Assembly: GCA_902774175.1 (NCBI GenBank)
Contig: CACYHG010000014.1
Span: forward strand, 1-40,458
Length of the DNA stretch: 40,458 nt
From: an uncultured Bacteroidota bacterium
GTDB taxonomy: Bacteria; Bacteroidota; Bacteroidia; Bacteroidales; WCHB1-69
Direction: 5' to 3'
Part shown: in pieces, positions 26,378 to 34,847 of the stretch
Layout of the letters: each line of letters opens with the position of its first letter
How positions within the stretch are numbered: the stretch's first letter is position 1
Notes under the pieces: model-generated
What the model was told of the DNA's origin: nothing
The model's database searches: none
What the model saw: only the letters and a program-made list of their open reading frames with translations
Position numbers and translations under genes: made by a program

Positions 26378-27265
26378 TCACGCATTTTTCAAACTTTCCG
26401 CACCGCTGACCATTTCAATCAGTTCGTTTGTGATGGCAGCCTGGCGCAATTTGTTATAGGTCAAATTCAACTGTTTGGTCAGTTCGCTGGCGTTCTCGGT
26501 CGCCTTGTGCATGGCGGTCATGCGTGCCCCGTGCTCGGCGGCGATGGATTCAAGCAGCGACTGGTAGAACTTCATCTTGGTCATTGAGGGCACCAGCTGC
26601 TGGTACAGCACCTCGCGGGAGGGCTCAAAGATAAAGTCGTGCTTCATCCCGGCAGGTTCCTCAGCATCAGGCGAAAAACAAACAGGAAGATACTGCTCGT
26701 GGGTCAGAATCTGAGTGGCGGCGTTCTTGAATTTGTTATAAACAATCTCCACCTTGTCAATCTCCTTCCTGACAAACTGCTGCATCAGCCCCTCGGCAAT
26801 GCCAGCGGCCTCCTGGAAAGTGCAGGCGTCAAGAATCGACTCGTGCGATGAGAGCAGCGGGTATTTTTTCCGGCGAAGGTATTCGTTGGCCTTTTTGCCG
26901 ATACCGATAAACCTGACATTGCCTGCGGCCATCTGACTGCGATAATCGGAAGCCAGCAGCGCCTCAGTACGTTTGAGCACATTGTTGTTAAATCCTCCGC
27001 ATAACCCCTTGTTTGAGGTAATGACCACCAGCACCACCCTTTCCGGCGCACGCACCTCCTCAAGGGGATTGGCGTCACCATCGGATTGTGTGGACATCAG
27101 GTCGGCCAAAATGGCGGAGAGTTCGTTTGCGTACGGACGCAGTTTCAGAATGGTGTTCTGCGCCCTTCTCAACTTGGCCGCAGAAACCATCTTCATCGCA
27201 CTGGTGATCTTCTGTGTGGATTCCACAGAAGCCATCCGCACACGGATATCTTTCAAATTAGCCAT
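26378..27265 (-). CDS. atpG: ATP synthase F1 gamma subunit
   Basis: 295 residues. The N-terminal helix MANLKDIRVRMASVESTQKITSAMKMVSAAKLRRAQ and the C-terminal helix ending in NLTYNKLRQAAITNELIEMVSGAESL form the rotor coiled coil. VITSNKGLCGGFNNNV is the family core motif. Last of the clustered ATP synthase genes, 16 bases after atpA. Confidence 0.97.
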   Translation of the reverse strand: MANLKDIRVRMASVESTQKITSAMKMVSAAKLRRAQNTILKLRPYANELSAILADLMSTQSDGDANPLEEVRAPERVVLVVITSNKGLCGGFNNNVLKRTEALLASDYRSQMAAGNVRFIGIGKKANEYLRRKKYPLLSSHESILDACTFQEAAGIAEGLMQQFVRKEIDKVEIVYNKFKNAATQILTHEQYLPVCFSPDAEEPAGMKHDFIFEPSREVLYQQLVPSMTKMKFYQSLLESIAAEHGARMTAMHKATENASELTKQLNLTYNKLRQAAITNELIEMVSGAESLKNA

Positions 27266-27281
27266 AACTTTATGGTTTTAA

Positions 27282-28865
27282 TTAGGCTTCATACTTTTTG
27301 GCCACCTCTGCGCAGACCTCATCCAAAACCTTGGTGATGGAGGCGTCAACCTTGCCCTCCTTGAGCTGCTGTAACGTGTCCGCATGATATTCGCGCATGT
27401 TCAGCAGGAACTCGGATTCGAAATCGGCTATGCTGCGCACCGGCACCTTCTGCAGCAGACCTTTGGTACCGCAATAGATGATGGCAATCTGGTCCTCAAC
27501 ACGATATGGCTTGTACTGCGGCTGTTTCAGAATCTCCACGTTACGGTCGCCCTTGTCCAATGCTGCCTGTGTGGCGGCATCGATGTCGGAACCAAATTTG
27601 GTGAAGGCCTGCAGCTCGGTATATTGCGCCTGGTCCAGCTTAAGTGTACCGGCAATCTTCTTCATGGATTTGATCTGGGCGTTACCGCCGACACGTGACA
27701 CCGAAATACCCACGTTGATGGCCGGACGGATACCGGCGTTGAACAGTGCCGATTCCAGATAAATCTGACCATCGGTGATGGAGATGACATTGGTCGGAAT
27801 GTAGGCGGAAACGTCACCGGCCTGAGTTTCGATGACCGGAAGTGCGGTCAGGGAACCGCCGCCCTTCACCACAGGCTTCAGGCACTCGGGAAGGTCGTTC
27901 ATCTGGCGTGCAATCTCATCGGATTCGATGATTTTGGCAGCCCTTTCCAACAGACGGCTGTGCAGGTAGAAGATGTCACCCGGATAGGCCTCACGTCCGG
28001 AGGGACGGCGCAGCAGCAGGGAGACCTCACGATAGGCGACAGCCTGTTTGGAGAGGTCATCGTAAATAATCAGCGCGTGACGCCCCGTATCGCGGAAGAA
28101 TTCTCCGATGGCGGCACCGGCATAAGGGGCATAGAACTGCATGGCCGCCGGATCGGAAGCCGTGGCGGCAACCACAGTTGTGTAAGGCATCGCACCGTGG
28201 TCTGTCAGAGTCTTGACTATGTTCGCAACCGTCGAGCCCTTCTGACCGACAGCAACATAAATACAATAAACCGGCTCGCCCTTTTCGTAAAACTCCTTCT
28301 GGTTGATGATGGTGTCGATGGCGATGGCGGTTTTACCAATCTGACGGTCGCCGATAATAAGCTCACGCTGTCCGCGCCCGATAGGAATCATGGCGTCAAT
28401 GGCCTTGATACCGGTCTGCAGCGGCTGCTTCACAGGCTGCCTGAAAATAACTCCCGGAGCCTTCCTCTCCAACGGAAGCTCAAACTTTTCACCCTTGATT
28501 TCACCTTTGCCGTCAATAGGTTCGCCAAGCGTATTGATGACGCGGCCGAAAAGGCCCTCACCCACACGGATGGAGGCGATACGGCAAGTGCGGCGGCACA
28601 GGTCTCCTTCGTTCAATTCCTTGCCTTCGCCCAAAAGCACTATACCCACGTTGTCATCCTCAAGATTGAGAACAATGCCCTGGATATTGGCCTTGTCGAA
28701 ATATATTAACTCACCGGATTGGGCATTGGTCAGGCCGTACACACGGGCAATGCCGTCACCCACTTCCAGGATGACACCGGTTTCTTCCAACTCCTTTTTG
28801 TCGCTGAAGTTGGCCAGCTGTTGTCTGATTATTGCGGATACTTCCGAAGGTTTTATTTCTGCCAT
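27282..28865 (-). CDS. atpA: ATP synthase F1 alpha subunit
   Basis: 527 residues. Walker A GDRQIGKT is at 172-179, where the Gln is characteristic of the non-catalytic alpha subunit. The signature [17 protein letters not shown] is present further on, and [17 protein letters not shown] marks the Walker B region. Complete, between atpH (42-base gap) and atpG. Confidence 0.98.
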   Translation of the reverse strand: MAEIKPSEVSAIIRQQLANFSDKKELEETGVILEVGDGIARVYGLTNAQSGELIYFDKANIQGIVLNLEDDNVGIVLLGEGKELNEGDLCRRTCRIASIRVGEGLFGRVINTLGEPIDGKGEIKGEKFELPLERKAPGVIFRQPVKQPLQTGIKAIDAMIPIGRGQRELIIGDRQIGKTAIAIDTIINQKEFYEKGEPVYCIYVAVGQKGSTVANIVKTLTDHGAMPYTTVVAATASDPAAMQFYAPYAGAAIGEFFRDTGRHALIIYDDLSKQAVAYREVSLLLRRPSGREAYPGDIFYLHSRLLERAAKIIESDEIARQMNDLPECLKPVVKGGGSLTALPVIETQAGDVSAYIPTNVISITDGQIYLESALFNAGIRPAINVGISVSRVGGNAQIKSMKKIAGTLKLDQAQYTELQAFTKFGSDIDAATQAALDKGDRNVEILKQPQYKPYRVEDQIAIIYCGTKGLLQKVPVRSIADFESEFLLNMREYHADTLQQLKEGKVDASITKVLDEVCAEVAKKYEA

Positions 28866-28907
28866 GTTCTTATTATTTTTCTGTAATTGTCTAAATTTAA
28901 GCCGGAA

Positions 28908-29465
28908 CTAAAAACTGACCTGATAGGTGTTGTCAGTCAGCTCCCGTTTCAGTTTGTTGAGGCTGTTCAGTATGCTCGCATCCATCATGTAGTCGTTGTA
29001 CTTGATGACTATGCCCCCTATCAGCTCGGGCGACAGATGCTCCACCAGTTCGATGTTCGCATTGGTCCCGCCTGCCACCTTGGCCTTGATTTTTTCACGC
29101 GCGGCGTCATCCATAGGCTGCGCTGTAAAGACATCAAGGGTGACGATGTTTTTGGATGCCTTGTAGATTTTGACGTACTCGCTGCAGATGGTGTCAAGCT
29201 GCAGTTCGCGCCCTTTACGCAGAATCAGCATCAGGTAGCGGAAAGAGGGTTCGCTGACGCGGCTTTCAAAGAGATCCCTGAGGATGGCAGCCTTTTTGTC
29301 GGAATGGACAATAGGGCTGTTGAAGGTGAAGCGAAGTTCGGGATTGTTGTCGAACGTATCGTCAATCAGCAGGATGTCCTTGCTGATCTCCTCCACCTCG
29401 TTCCGCTCCTTGGCGAACTCGAACAGTGCCTTGGCATACCGTGCGGCCAGTTTGGTTCTTTTCAT
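28908..29465 (-). CDS. atpH: ATP synthase F1 delta subunit
   Basis: 185 residues. It opens with the helical LAARYAKALFEFAKERNEVEEI and ends with the family signature LSPELIGGIVIKYNDYMMDASILNSLNKLK. It connects F1 to the b-subunit stalk. Only one base separates it from atpF. Confidence 0.96.
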   Translation of the reverse strand: MKRTKLAARYAKALFEFAKERNEVEEISKDILLIDDTFDNNPELRFTFNSPIVHSDKKAAILRDLFESRVSEPSFRYLMLILRKGRELQLDTICSEYVKIYKASKNIVTLDVFTAQPMDDAAREKIKAKVAGGTNANIELVEHLSPELIGGIVIKYNDYMMDASILNSLNKLKRELTDNTYQVSF

Positions 29466-29466
29466 G

Positions 29467-29961
29467 TCAGTTCAACTTTATTTCGTCCACTAAACGGTTA
29501 ACATAGCTGGTGTGCCTGCCGTTCTCCTTCATCTCCTCGGACAGCACTTTACCTGCAATCTCCAAAGAGAGTTCGGCGATGGTGTTACGCACCTCAGCGA
29601 TGGCCTTCATCTGCTCATAATGAATGTTTTCCTTGGCACTGGTCAGGATGCGCTGAGCCTCCTCATTGGCTTTTTCCTTAGCCTCGTCATACATTTTCTG
29701 GCTGATTTTCCGCGCTTCGGCCAGGATGGAGTCACGCTCCTCCTTGGCTTCCCTGAGCAGCTGCTCGTTGTTCGCCTGCAGAGCCTTCATCTCCTCACGT
29801 GTCTTTTCGGCCAATTCCAGCGACTCGGTTATTTTGGTTTCCCGTTTGTCAAGTGCCTGGACAATCACCGGCCATCCGAATTTCCCAAGTATGAAAGCCA
29901 GTATCAAAAAGGATAATGTCATCCAGAAAATCAATCCGATACCAGGTAATACAAGTTCCAT
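29467..29961 (-). CDS. atpF: ATP synthase F0 b subunit
   Basis: 164 residues. One N-terminal membrane helix (LIFWMTLSFLILAFILGKF, about 10-28), then a long charged coiled coil (about 35-150) that forms the peripheral stalk. Order and neighbours confirm. Starts 219 bases after atpE, an unusually wide gap that holds several hairpins. Confidence 0.95.
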   Translation of the reverse strand: MELVLPGIGLIFWMTLSFLILAFILGKFGWPVIVQALDKRETKITESLELAEKTREEMKALQANNEQLLREAKEERDSILAEARKISQKMYDEAKEKANEEAQRILTSAKENIHYEQMKAIAEVRNTIAELSLEIAGKVLSEEMKENGRHTSYVNRLVDEIKLN

Positions 29962-30139
29962 GTCTCTTTATTTTAATTTTATTGTAATACTTCTTGTTTT
30001 GTGACAGGGGCATCATGCCTCCCACATGTGGCAACGTATACCGTTCCAAACCGCATGACCCTGAAGGGTACGCAACCAAATGCATCACACCGACAGGGAA
30101 ACGGCCGGTCCGGCACCGCATACCGCTCCCGCCCGGCTA

Positions 30140-30163
30140 ATCGTCGGGCAGCTGCCCGACGAT
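30140..30163 (-). promoter_or_regulatory. perfect 24-bp palindrome in the atpE-atpF gap
   Basis: ATCGTCGGGCAG and CTGCCCGACGAT are exact inverted halves with no spacer, 17 bases beyond the atpE stop. It has no T-run. In mRNA it would form a strong hairpin that could stabilise the atpE end, or act as an attenuator before atpF. The same gap has smaller symmetric pieces (ACCCT-GA-AGGGT at 30058-30069). A regulatory role is inference. Confidence 0.55.
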
Positions 30164-30180
30164 CTCTCCGGTGACGAAAA

Positions 30181-30432
30181 TTACATGAGGCCTATCAACA
30201 GACAAACCACAACGGCAAACAGGGCGACACCCTCGATCAGGGCGGAGGCGATAATCATGTTGGTACGGACATCACCGCCCACTTCGGGCTGGCGGGCCAG
30301 AGCCTCCAAAGCGCCTTTACCGATATTACCGATACCGAGACCAGCACCTACCGCAGCAATACCCGCGCCGATACCGGCACCCATTTTACCCAATTCAGTG
30401 GCAACTTCCATTAAGATTGATAAGATTGTCAT
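30181..30432 (-). CDS. atpE: ATP synthase F0 c subunit
   Basis: 83 residues in two transmembrane hairpin helices. The Gly-rich first helix (GAGIGAGIAAVGAGLGIGNIGKG) leads to the polar loop ARQPE, and the ion-carrying Glu67 lies in SALIEGVALFAVVV. No Glu-Ser/Thr pair follows as in known sodium-type rings, so proton coupling is more likely; this is inferred from few residues. 54-base gap from atpB. Confidence 0.96.
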   Translation of the reverse strand: MTILSILMEVATELGKMGAGIGAGIAAVGAGLGIGNIGKGALEALARQPEVGGDVRTNMIIASALIEGVALFAVVVCLLIGLM

Positions 30433-30486
30433 AATGCTTTTTTTTAACGTTATTGATTATTGTTAATTTCGAATATTTCCTTAGAA

Positions 30487-31668
30487 TCATTTCGCCTCCA
30501 GTTCGTGATGCGGCTCCGCAACCGCCAGGCCAATGTAGATGGCCGAAAGCAGCGTGAAGACGTATGCCTGGATATATGCGACCAGGCATTCAAGCGCACT
30601 CATGAATATGTAGAACAGCACTGAGACCGGCGACACACCCAGACCGATTGCCGGATTGGCATTCCCGAATATGAATATCAGGCAGATGAAGCCCAAGCAG
30701 ATGATATGTCCGGCGGTGATGTTGGCAAACAACCGGATCATCAGCACTATCGGCTTGGTGAACACACCCACGATCTCGACCAGCGGCATCAATGGCAGCG
30801 GAATCTTCAGCCACCATGGCACACCGGGCGTATTGACGATGTCCACCCAGTAGTGCTTGGTTCCGTTCACGTTGGTGATAATAAATGTGCACGCCGCCAG
30901 CACCAGCGTCACGGCAATGTTACCTGTAAGGTTTGCGCCGCCGGGGAAGAACGGAATGATGCCCAACAGATTGTTGAAGAAGATGAAGAAGAACATCGTC
31001 AGCAGAAAGGGCAGGAATTTACGGTATTTCGGACCGATGGCCGGCTTCACCACATCATCTTTCACAAAAACGACAAGCAGCTCGACTATGCGGGCAACCC
31101 CCTTGGGAGCCAGCTCGCCACGGTTGCGGTAGTTCTTCGCAGCCGCCAGCACCAGCCAGAGCAGCAATGCGATTGCAATGAACAGTGAACATACATTTTT
31201 AGTTATTGATATGTCCCACAAGGAGGCTTCAGTGTCCACCATCAGCTGCCTTCCGTCCAGCGGAAACACCTTGGCCTCCACCAAAGCCGCGCTGTCCATG
31301 GATTCACCAACTTCCTTCACCTTCACAATCCGGCCCTTTTTCCCGCCGTCCAGCGGGCAGATGGCGTAATCCTCATAAGCCTTTTCACCGTGATGGAAAT
31401 GTGAGGCGCAGAAACAGTGGAATTTGCCGTCATCTATCAACAATACGGGAAGAGGAATGGAAACATGCTTGTCCTTGTAGGTGAGGATGTGCCATTCGTA
31501 GGCATCCTCCACATGCTCCAGGATGGTCTCCCCGGCGTTGAAGCCTTCCGCATCGGCCCCCTTTTCTCCGGACGCCTGCGTTTTTGGCATCAAAAAGAGC
31601 AGGAACAGTACAATGCAGCCTTTGATGCCTATATTGAAAAATTTTGATCCAGAATGTTTTAATTGCAT
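30487..31668 (-). CDS. atpB: ATP synthase F0 a subunit, long-N-terminus form
   Basis: 393 residues, longer than the usual ~270. The first ~165 residues carry a signal-like hydrophobic stretch (GCIVLFLLFLMPKTQA), then a periplasmic region with a His/Cys patch (HCFCASHFHHGEKAY). This extension is common in Bacteroidetes AtpB. The channel part follows, with GNIAVTLVLAACTF and the essential Arg in VLMIRLFANITAGHI. First gene of the minus-strand atp run. An AT-rich ~130 bases upstream should hold the promoter; only near-matches to TAnnTTTG were seen. Confidence 0.96.
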   Translation of the reverse strand: MQLKHSGSKFFNIGIKGCIVLFLLFLMPKTQASGEKGADAEGFNAGETILEHVEDAYEWHILTYKDKHVSIPLPVLLIDDGKFHCFCASHFHHGEKAYEDYAICPLDGGKKGRIVKVKEVGESMDSAALVEAKVFPLDGRQLMVDTEASLWDISITKNVCSLFIAIALLLWLVLAAAKNYRNRGELAPKGVARIVELLVVFVKDDVVKPAIGPKYRKFLPFLLTMFFFIFFNNLLGIIPFFPGGANLTGNIAVTLVLAACTFIITNVNGTKHYWVDIVNTPGVPWWLKIPLPLMPLVEIVGVFTKPIVLMIRLFANITAGHIICLGFICLIFIFGNANPAIGLGVSPVSVLFYIFMSALECLVAYIQAYVFTLLSAIYIGLAVAEPHHELEAK

Positions 31669-31798
31669 AGAACAAAAAAATTTTATACACTTTTAACAAT
31701 CTGCCAAATTACTCAATTTTTGATTATGAAATCTGTTTTTTGCGGAAAAAATTTTCTTCGCCAAAAAATGGCCACAACGAGACATTGCAAACAGAAAA

Positions 31799-31823
31799 AG
31801 GGCCGCCATAATATGACGGCCCT
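31799..31823 (-). terminator. intrinsic terminator of mntA-hepT
   Basis: AGGGCCGCCAT (31799-31809), AAT, and ATGACGGCCCT (31813-31823) form an 11-bp stem with one mismatch. Read on the minus strand it is followed by a T-run. It lies 31 bases after the hepT stop. Confidence 0.82.
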
Positions 31824-31854
31824 ACATTATTACCACAGATGAAACGGCTACAGA

Positions 31855-32244
31855 TTATAAGGTTGTTCTTCCAATAACACCGCTTATATCCTGTTTATTT
31901 TGCATTTCAGCAATATATTGCCTCACGCGCTCCAACAGCGGACCAAGATCTTTAGTATAGGTCTCCCAAATGAATAGAGGACTGGCTGTATAATAACCAT
32001 GAACAAGTACATTGCGCATATCTATTATGTTCCGCCATGGCACTTCGGGGTGTTCCTCCCTAAATTCCTTTGTCAGCATGTTAGCAGCTTCTCCGACAAT
32101 CATGATATTGTAAACCACTGCATGGAAACACATCACATCTGATTTCATTTCCTCAAAAGATTTCCCTTTAAGGAACTCATTCACATGATCAATGCTCTCT
32201 TCAATGTGATATAGCCGCTCAATATCTCTAATTCGCTCTCTCAT
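31855..32244 (-). CDS. hepT: HepT-like HEPN-domain toxin
   Basis: 129 residues from the ATG at 32244 (MRERIRDIERLYHIEESIDHV). The frame is open 13 codons further upstream, but that part lies inside mntA. The HEPN ribonuclease motif RX4HXY is RNVLVHGYY, preceded by YNIMIVGEAANMLTKEF, a family hallmark. HepT is an RNase-type toxin that its partner MntA silences by adding AMP to the motif's Tyr. It overlaps mntA by 17 bases, in the usual mntA-hepT order, and is followed by a strong terminator. Confidence 0.92.
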   Translation of the reverse strand: MRERIRDIERLYHIEESIDHVNEFLKGKSFEEMKSDVMCFHAVVYNIMIVGEAANMLTKEFREEHPEVPWRNIIDMRNVLVHGYYTASPLFIWETYTKDLGPLLERVRQYIAEMQNKQDISGVIGRTTL

Positions 32245-32527
32245 ACACCAGTTTTTTATCCCGGTTGGCCGAATCCACGGCAAAGGACTTCAAAGTGCCC
32301 TCTTCCACAAGATCCACATCCACACCAAGACGTTCCTGCAATTCTCTCCAAATTTGTGCATAGGTGAACAAACCTATGGGCGAACTATGATCAAACTCAA
32401 CAATGATATCAACATCGCTTTCAGGCGTTTCCTCACCACGAGCATAGGAGCCAAACAGCCATGCCTTCAAAACGGGTTGGGTCTTGAAATACTCAGCAAT
32501 GATCGGAATCATTGTTTGGTTACTCAT
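32228..32527 (-). CDS. mntA: MntA-like nucleotidyltransferase antitoxin
   Basis: 99 residues, a minimal nucleotidyltransferase. The catalytic pattern GSX10DXD is complete: LFGSYARGEETPESDVDIIVEF with S27, D38 and D40. A further acidic strand (VDVDLVEEGTLKSF) follows. Such proteins adenylylate HepT. An internal ATG at codon 6 is an alternative start. Same strand as tdh, whose stop is 45 bases upstream. Confidence 0.92.
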   Translation of the reverse strand: MSNQTMIPIIAEYFKTQPVLKAWLFGSYARGEETPESDVDIIVEFDHSSPIGLFTYAQIWRELQERLGVDVDLVEEGTLKSFAVDSANRDKKLVYERAN

Positions 32528-32572
32528 GATGCATCCTTTTATGAAGCAATGTTAATTAATTAAATATCACTA

Positions 32573-33520
32573 TTACAGCAGTTTCTTTTTCAGGGTTTCG
32601 ATCATGTCGACCGTCATCTTGTCCAGATCGTACTTGGGATTCCAGCCCCACTCGTTGCGGGCACAGCTGTCATCCATCTTGTTAGGCCAGCTGTCGGCGA
32701 TGGCCTGGCGGATCGGGTCGAACTTGTACTCCATCTCAAAATTGGGATAATATTTCCTGATGGCGTTGTAGATGATTTCAGGATCGAAACTCATGGAAGT
32801 CACGTTGAAGGAGTTGCGGTGTACCAATTTGCTCGGGTCGGCCTCCATGATGTCCACCATGGCGTCCAGAGCGTCGGGCATGTACATCATGTCCATATAG
32901 GTGCCCTTGCTGATTGGGCAGTAGAACTTCTCACCCTTCACAGCCGCATAGTAGATTTCCACGGCATAGTCGGTGGTGCCGCCGCCGGGCAGCGTCAGGT
33001 TGCTGATGAGGCCCGGGAAACGGACGCTGCGGGTGTCCACGCCGAAGCGGGTGAAGTAGTAGTCGCTCAGCAGCTCGCCCGTCACCTTGGTAACGCCGTA
33101 GATGGTGTTAGGCCGCTGGATGGTGTCCTGCGGCGTGTTGTCGTGCGGCGTGGAGGCGCCGAAGGCACCGATTGACGAGGGGGTGAAGACAGCGCAGTTG
33201 AAGATGCGGGCCGTCTCCAGGCAGTTCACCAACGAACCGATGCCGACATTCCAGCCCAGCATGGGGTTCTTCTCGGCCGTGGCCGAAAGGATAGCTGCAA
33301 GGTTATAGATGGTGTCGATGTTGTAGCGTTTCACCACATCGACAATCTGCATGATCTGCGTCGAGTCAATCCGCTCGAACGGGCCGTTCTCGACAATCTC
33401 GCCGGTCAGGGCGCGAAGGTCGCTGGCCACCACGTTTTCGTTACCATAGATGCCGCGAAGCTTTTTCACCAATTCAGTTCCGATCTGTCCGCCGGAACCA
33501 ACAATCAATATCTTTTTCAT
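32573..33520 (-). CDS. tdh: L-threonine 3-dehydrogenase, SDR/epimerase type
   Basis: 315 residues. NAD-dependent oxidation of threonine to 2-amino-3-oxobutyrate. The Rossmann motif GSGGQIGTEL is at about 8-17, NLAAILSATAEKNP near 74, and the catalytic YGVTK near 140. ISNLTLPGGGTTDYAVEIYYAAVKG and YMDMMYMPDALDAMVDIME are typical of short-chain-type threonine dehydrogenases rather than the zinc enzyme. It follows kbl, whose product consumes the unstable intermediate. The whole 39-base gap between them is a heptamer repeat. Confidence 0.92.
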   Translation of the reverse strand: MKKILIVGSGGQIGTELVKKLRGIYGNENVVASDLRALTGEIVENGPFERIDSTQIMQIVDVVKRYNIDTIYNLAAILSATAEKNPMLGWNVGIGSLVNCLETARIFNCAVFTPSSIGAFGASTPHDNTPQDTIQRPNTIYGVTKVTGELLSDYYFTRFGVDTRSVRFPGLISNLTLPGGGTTDYAVEIYYAAVKGEKFYCPISKGTYMDMMYMPDALDAMVDIMEADPSKLVHRNSFNVTSMSFDPEIIYNAIRKYYPNFEMEYKFDPIRQAIADSWPNKMDDSCARNEWGWNPKYDLDKMTVDMIETLKKKLL

Positions 33521-33559
33521 GGAATTCAGAATTCAGAAGTTAGAAGTCAGAAGTCAGAA
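33521..33559 (-). repeat. heptanucleotide tandem repeat between kbl and tdh
   Basis: From 33522, five consecutive heptamers GAATTCA, GAATTCA, GAAGTTA, GAAGTCA, GAAGTCA and a sixth partial unit running into the kbl stop. The kbl-tdh spacer consists of nothing else. Copy number could vary by slippage. Confidence 0.85.
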
Positions 33560-34747
33560 TTATTTCAAGATACCCAGTTCCTTACCGATTTTTGTGAAGG
33601 CGGCGATGCAGCGGTCGAGATGCTCACGCTCGTGGGCGGCGCTCACCTGCACACGGATACGGGCCTGTCCCTTCGGCACCACAGGATAATAGAAACCGGT
33701 GACAAAGATGCCCTCTTCCTGCAGCTTGGCAGCAAACTTCTGGGACAGCGGTGCGTCATACAGCATCACAGCGCAGATGGCGGACTGTGAAGGCTTGCAG
33801 TCGAAACCGGCCTCGACCATCTTCTTGATGAAGTATTCGGTGTTGGCATGCAGCTTGTCCTGCAGAGTGTTGGTTTCGGTCATCATGTCGAACATGCGGA
33901 TACCGGCAGCCACCAGACCAGGAGCCATGGAGTTGGAGAAGAGGTAGGGGCGCGAACGCTGCCGCAGCATGTCGATTATCTCCTTACGGCCGGTGGTGAA
34001 GCCGCCCATGGCACCGCCGAAGGCCTTGCCGAGGGTTCCGGTCAGGATCTCAACCTTGCCGCGCAGGTTGTAGTGCTCGGTGACACCGCGTCCGGTCTTG
34101 CCGACCACACCGGCGGAATGGCTCTCGTCAACCATAACCATCGCGTTGTATTTCTGTGCCAGCTCGTAAATCTTGTCAAGCGGGCAGACATTGCCGTCCA
34201 TTGAAAAGACACCGTCGGTGACAATCAGGCGGAAGCGGCATTTCTGCGCATCCTGCAGCTGCTTCTCCAGATCGGCCATGTCGGCGTTGGCGTAACGGAA
34301 ACGCTGGGCCTTGCACAAACGCACACCGTCAATGATGGAGGCATGGTTCAACGCGTCGGAGATGATGGCGTCGTCCGGTCCCAGCAGAGGTTCGAACACA
34401 CCGCCGTTGGCGTCGAAGCAGGCGGCATAGAGGATGGTGTCCTCAGTTCCAAAGAAGTCGGCGATTTTCTTTTCCAGAGTTTTATGCAGATCCTGGCATC
34501 CGCAGATGAAGCGGACCGAAGCCATGCCGAAGCCACGGGCATCCATCCCCTCCTTGGCAGCCTGAATCAGTTCGGGATTGTCGGCCAGGCCGAGATAGTT
34601 GTTTGCACAAAAGTTCAGGCACTTTTTGCCCGCAACCATGATTTCCGCACCCTGGGCGCTTTCAATGATACGTTCACGCTTGTAGAGGCCGTCGGCATCA
34701 ATCTGAGCCAGCTCTTTTTTCAGATATTCTTGAAATTCAGTATACAT
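33560..34747 (-). CDS. kbl: 2-amino-3-ketobutyrate CoA ligase (glycine C-acetyltransferase)
   Basis: 395 residues of the alpha-oxoamine synthase family (PLP). CLNFCANNYLGLADNPELIQAAKEGMDARGFGMASVRFICG is diagnostic for Kbl. VDESHSAGVVGKTGRG carries the PLP-ring Asp, and the Schiff-base Lys near 241 lies in GTLGKAFGG. It cleaves 2-amino-3-oxobutyrate with CoA to glycine and acetyl-CoA. First gene of the kbl-tdh pair, with a good promoter motif upstream. Confidence 0.96.
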   Translation of the reverse strand: MYTEFQEYLKKELAQIDADGLYKRERIIESAQGAEIMVAGKKCLNFCANNYLGLADNPELIQAAKEGMDARGFGMASVRFICGCQDLHKTLEKKIADFFGTEDTILYAACFDANGGVFEPLLGPDDAIISDALNHASIIDGVRLCKAQRFRYANADMADLEKQLQDAQKCRFRLIVTDGVFSMDGNVCPLDKIYELAQKYNAMVMVDESHSAGVVGKTGRGVTEHYNLRGKVEILTGTLGKAFGGAMGGFTTGRKEIIDMLRQRSRPYLFSNSMAPGLVAAGIRMFDMMTETNTLQDKLHANTEYFIKKMVEAGFDCKPSQSAICAVMLYDAPLSQKFAAKLQEEGIFVTGFYYPVVPKGQARIRVQVSAAHEREHLDRCIAAFTKIGKELGILK

Positions 34748-34789
34748 AATGCTATAATTTAAAAATTTCCTTTGTCAAACTAAAACTTG

Positions 34790-34797
34790 CAAAGGTA
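34790..34797 (-). promoter_or_regulatory. candidate -7 promoter element for kbl-tdh
   Basis: Minus-strand TACCTTTG matches TAnnTTTG, 42 bases before the kbl ATG. No clear -33 TTTG. Confidence 0.5.
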
Positions 34798-34847
34798 TAA
34801 CTTTTATGGATATGTAACGTAAAAAAAGCGGATTTTTTCACAGAAAA

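Noticed and set aside
32245..32283. Upstream start for hepT
   Set aside because: It would place 13 extra codons inside mntA; the family N-terminus begins at the ATG at 32244.
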